DNA from: JALYUA01 sp039931865
GTDB taxonomy: Bacteria; Acidobacteriota; Thermoanaerobaculia; UBA5066; Gp7-AA6
Direction of reading: 5' to 3'
Length of the DNA: 10,537 nt
Assembly: GCA_039931865.1 (NCBI GenBank)
Contig: JBDTRB010000113.1
Span: forward strand, 1 to 10,537
Of this stretch, positions 4,441-10,537 are shown one piece after another. The notes below the pieces were generated by a model. It searched no databases. It was not told the DNA's origin and saw only the letters and a program-made list of their open reading frames with translations. Every line of letters begins with the position of its first letter. The first letter of the stretch is position 1. A program made the translations under genes and the position numbers.

Positions 4441-5616
4441 ATGAAGATCCTCACGCCCACCTTCCTCACCTACGTCAAGGTCCTGCTCATCGTCGCGGTG
4501 GTTCCCGCGATCGTCGGGTTCGTCATCGTGCTCGCGGAGCGGCGGATCATGGGGTTCATGCAGGTGCGGCTCGGGCCGAACCGCGTCGGGCCCAAGGGCA
4601 CGCTCCAGGGCCTGGCCGATCTCGTGAAGCTCGTCACCAAGGAAGACATCACGCCCGCGCGCGCGGAGAAGTTCGTCCATTTCTTAGCGCCCGTGCTCGC
4701 CGTCATCCCGTCTTTGACGGCCCTGGCGGTCATCCCGATGGGCCCGTCGGTCCGGCTGGCGCGTCACGTCTCGACCCCCCTGTGGGTAGCGGACATCAAC
4801 ATCGGGCTTCTGTTCCTGCTCGCGATCACGTCGATCGGCGTCTACGGGATCATCCTCGGCGGCTGGGCCTCCAACAACAAATACTCCATGCTCGGCGGCC
4901 TGCGCTCGGCCGCGCAGCTCGTGTCCTACGAGGTCCCGATGGGATTGTCCCTGGTCGCGGTCCTCCTGATGACGCGGTCGCTGTCGCTCGTCGAGATCGT
5001 GCTTCGGCAGGACCGGATGCAGCTCTGGTTCATCTTCCCCGGCCTTCTCTCCTTCTTTCTCTACTTCGTGTCCGGGGTCGCGGAGACCAACCGCAACCCG
5101 TTCGACCTGCCGGAGGCGGAGTCGGAGCTCGTCTCGGGCTTCAACACCGAGTACTCCGGCGTCAAGTTCGCCTTCTTCTTCCTGGGCGAATACGCGGCAA
5201 TGATCATCATCTCGTGCGTGGCGGTCACGGTGTTCTTCGGAGGCTGGCTGCCGCCGTTTCCGCACGTGAGAGCGCTTTCGTTCCTCCACCTCGTTCCGCC
5301 GTTTCTCTGGTTTCTCGCGAAAGCGGGGTTTTTCATCTTCTGTTACATCTGGTTTCGCTCGACGTTTCCGAGGTACCGGTTCGACCAGCTGATGGCGCTC
5401 GGCTGGAAGTGGATGATCCCGCTCTCGCTGGTCAACATCGTGATCGTCGCGCTCGCGATCCTGTCGACGCCCGGCCGGACCACCGGCCTCGTTCGGCTCG
5501 GGTGGATCTTCGGCGCCCTGTTCGTGCTCATGTTCTTCCTGGCGAAGCTCCGCCAGGCCTTAGCGCGCCGCGACCGGCTGGCTTCCGAGCCGGCCGGCAC
5601 CCGGCAGTCCGCGTAA
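4441..5616 (+). CDS. nuoH: NADH-quinone oxidoreductase subunit H (complex I, NuoH)
   Basis: ND1 homologue, the membrane subunit that forms the mouth of the quinone channel and links redox to proton pumping. With the ATG at 4441 it has 391 residues and about eight or nine hydrophobic segments. Signatures are ERRIMGFMQVRLGPNRVGP (33-51), SYEVPMG (162-168) and the conserved acidic loop AETNRNPFDLPEAESELVSG (214-233) followed by FNTEYSG (234-240) and FFFLGEYA (245-252). A TTG at 4420 is in frame but lies at the end of the right repeat arm and would add only a spacer-encoded heptapeptide. Only a weak GGGAC (4430-4434) precedes the ATG. It sits directly after nuoD with no nuoE-F-G between. The C-terminus carries a polar Arg-rich tail of about 20 residues. 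Confidence 0.96.
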   Translation: MKILTPTFLTYVKVLLIVAVVPAIVGFVIVLAERRIMGFMQVRLGPNRVGPKGTLQGLADLVKLVTKEDITPARAEKFVHFLAPVLAVIPSLTALAVIPMGPSVRLARHVSTPLWVADINIGLLFLLAITSIGVYGIILGGWASNNKYSMLGGLRSAAQLVSYEVPMGLSLVAVLLMTRSLSLVEIVLRQDRMQLWFIFPGLLSFFLYFVSGVAETNRNPFDLPEAESELVSGFNTEYSGVKFAFFFLGEYAAMIIISCVAVTVFFGGWLPPFPHVRALSFLHLVPPFLWFLAKAGFFIFCYIWFRSTFPRYRFDQLMALGWKWMIPLSLVNIVIVALAILSTPGRTTGLVRLGWIFGALFVLMFFLAKLRQALARRDRLASEPAGTRQSA

Positions 5617-5627
5617 GCCCGCGAAAG

Positions 5628-5635
5628 AAAAGGGA
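5628..5635 (+). promoter_or_regulatory. Ribosome binding site for nuoI
   Basis: AAAAGGGA lies in the 22-nt gap after nuoH, 3 nt before the ATG at 5639. The spacing is short, but this is the most purine-rich site in the gap and supports this start. Confidence 0.4.
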
Positions 5636-5638
5636 CCC

Positions 5639-6121
5639 ATGGCTCTCAAGAAGTGGCTCGACAAGTTGACGCTCCTGGATCTCTTCGACGGGCTGGGCGT
5701 CACCGGACGGCACCTGTTCGGCAAGAAGGTGACGATCCAGTACCCGGAGCAGAAGAAGATTCCCTCGGATCGATTCCGGGGCATGTTCCGGCTCGACGAG
5801 GAACGCTGCATCAAGTGCACGCTGTGCGCGATCGAATGCCCGATCAACATCATCTACATCGACTGGCACAACGAGAAGAACGAGGCGGGCAAGGGCATCA
5901 AGGTGCTCGACCGTTTCGACGTGGACCTGAAGCGGTGCATGTTCTGCCAGCTGTGCGAGGAGGCGTGCCCGACGGTGCCCAAGTCGATCTGGCTGACGAC
6001 CAAGACGTATGAGATGGCGTCGTACGACCGGAACGATTCGCTGTACCTCGACATCCGCAAGCTGACTGACTGGCAGGAGGCGCCGAACGTCAAGCCCTTC
6101 ACCGTGATGGAGCAGGGCTGA
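5639..6121 (+). CDS. nuoI: NADH-quinone oxidoreductase subunit I (complex I, NuoI)
   Basis: Two-cluster ferredoxin-type subunit (TYKY/NDUFS8 homologue) that carries 4Fe-4S clusters N6a and N6b and passes electrons to N2 in NuoB. The 160 residues contain both CxxCxxCxxxCP motifs: Cys57, 60, 63, 67 (CIKCTLCAIECP) and Cys100, 103, 106, 110 (CMFCQLCEEACPT). The amphipathic N-terminus (LLDLFDGLGVTGRHLFGKKV, 12-31) is typical and packs on NuoH. All eight ligands are intact, so the protein should be able to conduct electrons. With NuoE-F-G not encoded here, NuoI is the electron entry point of the encoded part. Its TGA overlaps the ATG of nuoJ by one base. Confidence 0.96.
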   Translation: MALKKWLDKLTLLDLFDGLGVTGRHLFGKKVTIQYPEQKKIPSDRFRGMFRLDEERCIKCTLCAIECPINIIYIDWHNEKNEAGKGIKVLDRFDVDLKRCMFCQLCEEACPTVPKSIWLTTKTYEMASYDRNDSLYLDIRKLTDWQEAPNVKPFTVMEQG

Positions 6122-6690
6122 TGGGAGCGGCGGAGGCGGCGGGCAGCGCGCTCTTAACCGGAGTCGCGGGATGGCTCTTCGTCGGCTTCGCCGTGCTCAT
6201 TCTCGGGACAGCGATCGCCGTCGTCGCGGCGAAGAACCCGGTGCACTCCGCGCTCTTCCTGCTCGCGTCGTTCCTCCTCGTCGCGTGTGTCTTCATCCTG
6301 GAAGAGGCGGAGTTCGTCGGCGCGGTGCAGATCCTGGTGTACGCCGGCGGAATCATGGTGCTGTTTCTGTTCGTGATCATGCTGGTGCATCAGCGGACCG
6401 CCGCGGGGACGGCGGCCTTCCAGCATCAATGGGACATCGCGCTGCTGCTCCTGCCCGTCTTCATGATCCCGTTCCTCTACATCCTGGGTACGGAGAAGTT
6501 CGCGGACATCGCCCGGAATCCGGACGCGTTCCGCGCCGTCTCGGGCCGCGTCGTCGGAAACACCGAGGCGGTCTCGTGGCTGATGTTCCGGGATTACCTG
6601 TTGCCGTTCGAGGTCGCGTCCGTGTTCCTGCTCGTCGCGATGATCGGGGCGGTGGTGCTCGGGAAGCGGTCGTTCGAGAAGGTGGACTGA
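6121..6690 (+). CDS. nuoJ: NADH-quinone oxidoreductase subunit J (complex I, NuoJ)
   Basis: ND6 homologue in the membrane arm, next to NuoA, K and H. The 189 residues contain five hydrophobic segments (about 15-35, 43-60, 65-89, 106-122 and 163-181). The third, VGAVQILVYAGGIMVLFLFV (66-85), is the conserved helix with the family's pi-bulge, whose rotation is linked to the catalytic cycle in structural work. Glu61, Glu62 and Glu64 stand just before it (EEAEF). It overlaps nuoI and nuoK by one base each (TGATG), so translational coupling is likely. No unusual feature is seen. Confidence 0.94.
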   Translation: MGAAEAAGSALLTGVAGWLFVGFAVLILGTAIAVVAAKNPVHSALFLLASFLLVACVFILEEAEFVGAVQILVYAGGIMVLFLFVIMLVHQRTAAGTAAFQHQWDIALLLLPVFMIPFLYILGTEKFADIARNPDAFRAVSGRVVGNTEAVSWLMFRDYLLPFEVASVFLLVAMIGAVVLGKRSFEKVD

Positions 6691-6995
6691 TGACCATCAC
6701 CATCAACCACTTCCTCATCCTGTCGTTCCTGCTCTTCTCGATCGGGTTCTTCGGCGTCCTCGTGCGCCGCAATTTTCTGACGGTGCTCATGTCGATCGAG
6801 CTGATGTTAAACGCGGTGAACATCAACCTGATCGCGTTCTCCCGCCGGCTCTCGGACCTGACGGGGCAGGTCTTTTCGGTCTTCGTGATCACGATCGCCG
6901 CCGGCGAGGCCGCCATCGGCCTGGCGCTCACCATTTCCCTCTTCCGCCAGCGCAAGACGCTGAACGTGGAAGAGGCGAACATCATGCGGGGCTGA
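6690..6995 (+). CDS. nuoK: NADH-quinone oxidoreductase subunit K (complex I, NuoK)
   Basis: ND4L/MrpC-like subunit that carries part of the buried proton path. The 101 residues have three hydrophobic segments (7-24, 28-49 and 61-84). Glu37 (MSIELMLNAVN) and Glu73 (AAGEAAIGLAL) match the two essential glutamates Glu36 and Glu72 of Escherichia coli NuoK. The ATG overlaps the last base of the nuoJ stop. The next gene, nuoL, begins 4 nt after the TGA. Length and motifs are standard. Confidence 0.96.
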   Translation: MTITINHFLILSFLLFSIGFFGVLVRRNFLTVLMSIELMLNAVNINLIAFSRRLSDLTGQVFSVFVITIAAGEAAIGLALTISLFRQRKTLNVEEANIMRG

Positions 6996-6999
6996 CGGC

Positions 7000-9228
7000 T
7001 TGAAGGACCTGCTCTGGCTCGTTCCGCTGTTTCCGCTGGCGGGTTTCCTCGTCAACGGGGTGCTGTACCTGATCTCGCACCGGACGCACGGCAGCACCGG
7101 CGAAGCGGCACGCGGACACGCACACGGACAGGGGGAGGGGGAGCCCGCGGGAGCGTCGGCGGCTTCCGTGCACGGAGAGAACCCGGCGCACACGCACGCG
7201 GCCTCGTCTGCGCACGATCCCGGCGGGCACGCGGCGATTCCGTTCAAGACGGCGCACACGGTGGTGGGCACCGTATCGGTTGCCCTGTCCAGCGTCTTCG
7301 CGTTTCTCGCGATCTTCGACGTCGGGATCGGCCGCCTCGCGGAAGGCGCGACCCACGTCGTGACCCTCTACCGCTGGCTGCCGCTCGGCGTGAACCAGGC
7401 GGTCGGGCAGGTCCACGGCCCGGTGGCCGAATGGTTCGTCGACGCCGCCTTCCGCCTGGATTCGCTCTCCGCGCTGATGATTGCGTTCGTCACGTTCGTC
7501 GGGTTCCTGATCCACGTGTACTCGGTCGGCTACATGGGTCACGAAGAGGGCTATGGGCGCTACTTCGCGTACCTGAACCTCTTCATGTTCTCGATGCTGC
7601 TGCTCGTGCTCGGCGCGAATTTCCTGATGCTGTTCGTCGGATGGGAAGGCGTCGGCCTCTGCTCGTACCTCCTGATCGGATATTTCTACGATCGGGACGC
7701 CGCGGCGAACGCCGGTAAGAAGGCGTTCGTCGTCAACCGGATCGGCGACTTCGGCTTCATCCTCGGGATTTTCGGGGTGTTCAGCCTGTTCGGCTCGCTC
7801 GACTTCGACAAGGTGTTTCCCGCCGCCGCCGCACATCCGGCCGCGTTCGCTCCGTACCTGACCCTCGTGTGCCTCTGCCTCTTCGTCGGCGCCTGCGGCA
7901 AGTCCGCCCAGTTCCCGCTGTACGTCTGGCTTCCGGACGCCATGGCGGGCCCGACGCCGGTTTCCGCCCTGATCCACGCCGCCACGATGGTAACGGCCGG
8001 CGTTTACATGGTCGCGCGCTGCAACGTGCTCTTCCGCCTCGCGCCCGACGCTCTTCTCGTCGTCGCGGTGATCGGCGGCTTCACCGCGCTCTTCGCCGCG
8101 ACGATCGGCGTCGCGCAGAACGACATCAAGAAGGTGCTCGCCTACTCGACGGTCTCGCAGCTCGGATACATGTTCCTCGCCTGCGGCGTCGGTGCCTTCG
8201 TCGCGGGCATGTTCCACGTCATGACCCATGCGTTCTTCAAGGCCTGCCTCTTCCTCGGGTCCGGATCGGTGATCCACGCTCTCGGGGGAGAGCAGGACAT
8301 CCGCAAGATGGGGGGGCTCGCCTCGAAGATCCCGACGACGTACCGGACGTTCCTGATCGCGACGCTCGCGATCGCTGGCGTCCCCCTGCTCGCCGGGTTC
8401 TTTTCGAAGGACGCGATCCTCGCGGCGGCGTTCGAGGCCCACTTCGAAAGCGCGCCGTGGCTCGGTCGCGTGTTGTGGGCGGCCGCGCTCTTCACGGCGG
8501 GATTGACCGCGTTCTACATGCTGCGGCTGGTCTCGCTGACGTTCTGGGGAAAGTTCCGCGGCGGCGCGGAGCAGGAGTCGCACATCCACGAGTCGCCACG
8601 GTCCATGACGATCCCGCTGATCGTGCTCGCGTTCCTTTCGGTCGTCGGCGGATACGTCGGGATCCCGATGGTGAAGGGCGGAGACCGGATCGGCGAGTTT
8701 CTGAATCCGATCCTGCTGCCGCTCGCCGGCGCGCATGCAACCGCGCATGAAGCGGCCGCTTCGACGGAGGCCCTGCTGATGGCGGCTTCCGTCGCCGCGG
8801 CCGCGATCGGCCTCGCCCTGGCGTACGTCTGGTACGCGAAGGGGCAGGGCGCGGTCCCCGCGGCGATCGCGGCGCGGTTCCCGGGCGTCTACCGAGCGGT
8901 CGAGAACAAGTATTACGTCGACGAGATGTACGACAGCGTCTTCGTCGAGGGCCTCGCCAAGGGAGGCGGGCGGTTCCTCTGGGACTTCGACGCCACGGTG
9001 ATCGACGGCGCGGTGAACGGCGCGCGGCACGTCACCGTCGGACTGTCGTGGTTGTCCTCGTTCTTCGACCAGTACGTCGTGGACGGCCTGGTCAACGGGG
9101 TCGCGAACACGCTCCAGGCGGGCTTCCGCGGATTCCGCCGCGCCCAGACCGGGCGGGTCCAGAACTATGCCCTCGTGATGGGCGGCGGGCTGTTCTGCCT
9201 CGTCGCCGTGTACCTGATCTTCCGCTGA
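7000..9228 (+). CDS. nuoL: NADH-quinone oxidoreductase subunit L (complex I, NuoL)
   Basis: ND5 homologue, the distal antiporter-like proton pump with the lateral helix that braces the membrane arm. It has 742 residues and begins with TTG, 4 nt after nuoK; the protein MKDLLWLVPLFPLAGF is the usual NuoL N-terminus. Conserved charged residues are present: Glu216 (FVGWEGVGLCSY), Asp250 (NRIGDFGF), Lys301 (GKSAQFPLYVWLPDAM), His326 (SALIHAATMVTAGVY) and Lys414 (HAFFKACLFLG). The family is usually a little over 600 residues long; part of the extra length is a loop at 27-86 with ten histidines, between the first two hydrophobic segments. A second short His/Ala stretch lies near 579-583. The C-terminal helix is at 722-741. 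The final CGC-TGA is the first unit of a tandem heptad repeat. Confidence 0.96.
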   Translation: MKDLLWLVPLFPLAGFLVNGVLYLISHRTHGSTGEAARGHAHGQGEGEPAGASAASVHGENPAHTHAASSAHDPGGHAAIPFKTAHTVVGTVSVALSSVFAFLAIFDVGIGRLAEGATHVVTLYRWLPLGVNQAVGQVHGPVAEWFVDAAFRLDSLSALMIAFVTFVGFLIHVYSVGYMGHEEGYGRYFAYLNLFMFSMLLLVLGANFLMLFVGWEGVGLCSYLLIGYFYDRDAAANAGKKAFVVNRIGDFGFILGIFGVFSLFGSLDFDKVFPAAAAHPAAFAPYLTLVCLCLFVGACGKSAQFPLYVWLPDAMAGPTPVSALIHAATMVTAGVYMVARCNVLFRLAPDALLVVAVIGGFTALFAATIGVAQNDIKKVLAYSTVSQLGYMFLACGVGAFVAGMFHVMTHAFFKACLFLGSGSVIHALGGEQDIRKMGGLASKIPTTYRTFLIATLAIAGVPLLAGFFSKDAILAAAFEAHFESAPWLGRVLWAAALFTAGLTAFYMLRLVSLTFWGKFRGGAEQESHIHESPRSMTIPLIVLAFLSVVGGYVGIPMVKGGDRIGEFLNPILLPLAGAHATAHEAAASTEALLMAASVAAAAIGLALAYVWYAKGQGAVPAAIAARFPGVYRAVENKYYVDEMYDSVFVEGLAKGGGRFLWDFDATVIDGAVNGARHVTVGLSWLSSFFDQYVVDGLVNGVANTLQAGFRGFRRAQTGRVQNYALVMGGGLFCLVAVYLIFR

Positions 9229-9252
9229 ACGCTGAACGCTGAACGCTGAACG
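9223..9252 (+). repeat. Tandem heptad repeat (CGCTGAA x4) at the nuoL 3' end
   Basis: Four perfect CGCTGAA units (9223-9250) plus CG. The first unit includes the last sense codon and the TGA of nuoL. Because 7 is not a multiple of 3, the TGAs at 9226, 9233, 9240 and 9247 fall in all three frames. No inverted arm is visible in the rest of the 68-nt nuoL-nuoM gap (9229-9296), and no strong Shine-Dalgarno site precedes nuoM. Confidence 0.9.
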
Positions 9253-9296
9253 GACGCCGCAATCGAAATTGAAGACACAGAACTGAGAACCCGAGC

Positions 9297-10537
9297 ATGA
9301 ACACGCTGCAGCAGCTGCCGATCCTCTCGATCATCGCGTACATCCCGCTCGTCGGGGCGCTGATCATCATGTTCCTGATCCCGAAGGAAAAAACGGGGGT
9401 GATCAAGGCGTTCGCCACGGCAGTCGCCGCGCTCGACTTCGCGGTCTCCCTTCCGCTCTGGTTCTCCTTCGACCGCGCCAAGGCGGGATACCAGTTCGTC
9501 GAGCGAGTCTCCTGGATTCCGTCTCTCGGAGTCGACTACCACTTCGGCATCGACGGGATCACCCTGCTGCTGATCCTCCTGACGACGTTCATCGGAGTGA
9601 TCGCGATCTATTCGTCCTACTCCGCGATCACGGAGCGTCAGAAGGAGTACTACATCCTGCTGCTGCTCCTTCAAACGTTCATGATCGGGACGTTCTGCTG
9701 CCTCGACTTCTTCCTCTTCTACGTCTTCTGGGAAATCATGCTGGTGCCGATGTACTTCCTGATCGGCGTGTGGGGCGGGCAGCGGCGGCTCTACGCGGCG
9801 ATCAAGTTCTTCCTCTACACGCTGGCCGGCTCGGTCCTGATGCTCCTCGGCATCATCGCCCTCTACTTCTACAACACGACCGGGTTCCTCGGGTACAAGG
9901 GCCTCGGCCACGCGGCGACCTTCTCGGTGCCGAAGCTCACCGCGGTCGCCGCGGCCATGCCTCCCGAGCTGCAGGTCTGGCTCTTCTTCGCGTTCTTCTT
10001 CGGCTTCGCGATCAAGGTGCCGATGTTCCCGTTCCACACCTGGCTTCCTGACGCGCACACCGAGGCGCCGACGGCGGGCTCCGTCATCCTCGCGGCCGTC
10101 CTCCTGAAGATGGGGACTTACGGGTTCGTCCGGTTCTCGCTGCCGATGTTTCCGCAGGCCGTTCAGACGCGCTGGGTGATCGGCACGATGGTCACGCTCG
10201 CGATCATCGGGATCGTCTACGGCGCGATGGTCACCCTCGTCCAGAAGGACATGAAGAAGCTGATCGCCTACTCCTCGGTGTCGCATCTCGGTTTCGTGAT
10301 GCTGGGGGTCTTCGCGCTGAACATGGCCGGAGTGCAGGGCGGCGTCCTGCAGATGATCAATCACGGGATCTCGACGGGCGCGCTCTTCCTCTTAGTCGGC
10401 GTGGTTTACGAGCGGCGGCACACCCGGATGATCGCGGAGTACGGCGGGCTCGCGCGGCAGATGCCGATCTACGCGACGTACTTCCTCATCATGGCGCTCT
10501 CTTCGATGGGGCTGCCGCTCTTGAACGGCTTCATCGG
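9297..10537 (+). CDS. nuoM: NADH-quinone oxidoreductase subunit M (complex I, NuoM), 3' end missing
   Basis: ND4 homologue, the middle antiporter-like proton pump of the membrane arm. The frame runs from ATG at 9297 to the window edge, giving 413 residues without a stop; the family usually has around 500, so the last part is outside. Signatures: FWEIMLVPMYFLIGVWGG (144-161) with Glu146, AIKVPMFPFHTWLPDAHTEA (238-257) with Lys240, LLKMGTYG (269-276) with Lys271, KKLIAYSSVSHLGF (320-333) and NHGIS (355-359). These match the conserved Glu144, Lys234 and Lys265 of E. coli NuoM. The order L-M implies that nuoN follows beyond the edge. The start is 68 nt after nuoL, across a heptad repeat. Confidence 0.95.
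   Translation, partial: MNTLQQLPILSIIAYIPLVGALIIMFLIPKEKTGVIKAFATAVAALDFAVSLPLWFSFDRAKAGYQFVERVSWIPSLGVDYHFGIDGITLLLILLTTFIGVIAIYSSYSAITERQKEYYILLLLLQTFMIGTFCCLDFFLFYVFWEIMLVPMYFLIGVWGGQRRLYAAIKFFLYTLAGSVLMLLGIIALYFYNTTGFLGYKGLGHAATFSVPKLTAVAAAMPPELQVWLFFAFFFGFAIKVPMFPFHTWLPDAHTEAPTAGSVILAAVLLKMGTYGFVRFSLPMFPQAVQTRWVIGTMVTLAIIGIVYGAMVTLVQKDMKKLIAYSSVSHLGFVMLGVFALNMAGVQGGVLQMINHGISTGALFLLVGVVYERRHTRMIAEYGGLARQMPIYATYFLIMALSSMGLPLLNGFI

Larger units (their letters stand above)
4334..4444 (+). other. 36-codon bridging ORF between nuoD and nuoH
   Basis: The ATG overlaps the nuoD stop (ATGA, 4334-4337). The frame stays open through the whole repeat-bearing spacer, and its TGA overlaps the nuoH ATG (ATGA, 4441-4444). 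The peptide is repeat-derived: SGIGNRESGIGG from the first repeat arm and ITDYRLPI from the second. It has no domain, signal peptide or membrane segment. A role in translational coupling from nuoD to nuoH is possible but not shown. It may equally be a chance open frame. Confidence 0.28.

Noticed and set aside
6982..9030. A very long minus-strand open frame (682 codons) opposite nuoL
   Set aside because: It is antisense to a clear NuoL and its translation is Arg/Glu/Asp-rich without domains, as expected from the complement of GC-rich codons.
9165..10364. Minus-strand open frame of 399 codons opposite nuoM
   Set aside because: It is antisense to nuoM, with low-complexity charged composition and no domain, and is a shadow of third-position GC bias.
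3539..10394. Six TTA leucine codons in GC-rich genes (one each in nuoD, nuoJ, nuoK and nuoM, two in nuoH), all followed by a purine
   Set aside because: The number is too small to separate from chance. There is no sign of a TTA-dependent regulatory system.

Overview
The window is GC-rich bacterial DNA. It carries most of an operon for respiratory complex I (proton-pumping NADH:quinone oxidoreductase type), preceded by a gene for a MidA/NDUFAF7-type methyltransferase. The gene order nuoA-B-C-D-H-I-J-K-L-M, separate nuoC and nuoD, strong G/C third-position bias and GTG/TTG starts fit a GC-rich phylum such as Acidobacteriota or a relative. That placement is a guess from style, not from a marker gene.

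Layout. Positions 1-412 hold the 5' end of a minus-strand gene for an unrecognised lipoprotein, which runs off the left edge. A 28-bp divergent gap (413-440) with one AT-rich core separates it from midA (about 441-1508, plus strand). A 52-bp gap with a likely promoter follows, and then the nuo genes run on the plus strand without a break: nuoA 1561, nuoB 1937, nuoC 2430, nuoD 3102, nuoH 4441, nuoI 5639, nuoJ 6121, nuoK 6690, nuoL 7000, and nuoM 9297, which is cut by the right edge. Most junctions are tight (1-nt overlaps I/J and J/K; gaps of 4-22 nt at A/B, B/C, H/I and K/L). Three are loose: C/D, D/H and L/M. All three hold short tandem repeats of 7-bp period.

How the genes work together. 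NuoB, C, D and I form the quinone-reducing arm (cluster N2 in NuoB, quinone pocket in NuoD/NuoB/NuoH, two 4Fe-4S clusters in NuoI). NuoH and NuoA join this arm to the membrane. NuoJ and K and the antiporter-like NuoL and M form the proton-pumping arm. The NADH-oxidising module NuoE-F-G is absent from its usual place between nuoD and nuoH. It is either encoded elsewhere or replaced by another electron input. MidA homologues (human NDUFAF7) dimethylate an arginine of the NuoD homologue NDUFS2, and the equivalent residue, Arg91, is present in this NuoD. The gene pair next to each other suggests enzyme and substrate.

Points most worth a second look: the midA-nuo linkage; the heptad repeats, in two cases as inverted arms, in exactly the three loose junctions; two small ORFs that bridge the C/D and D/H gaps; a symmetric divergent promoter with -10-like boxes 10 nt from both start codons, a spacing repeated at nuoA; and a histidine-rich loop in NuoL.
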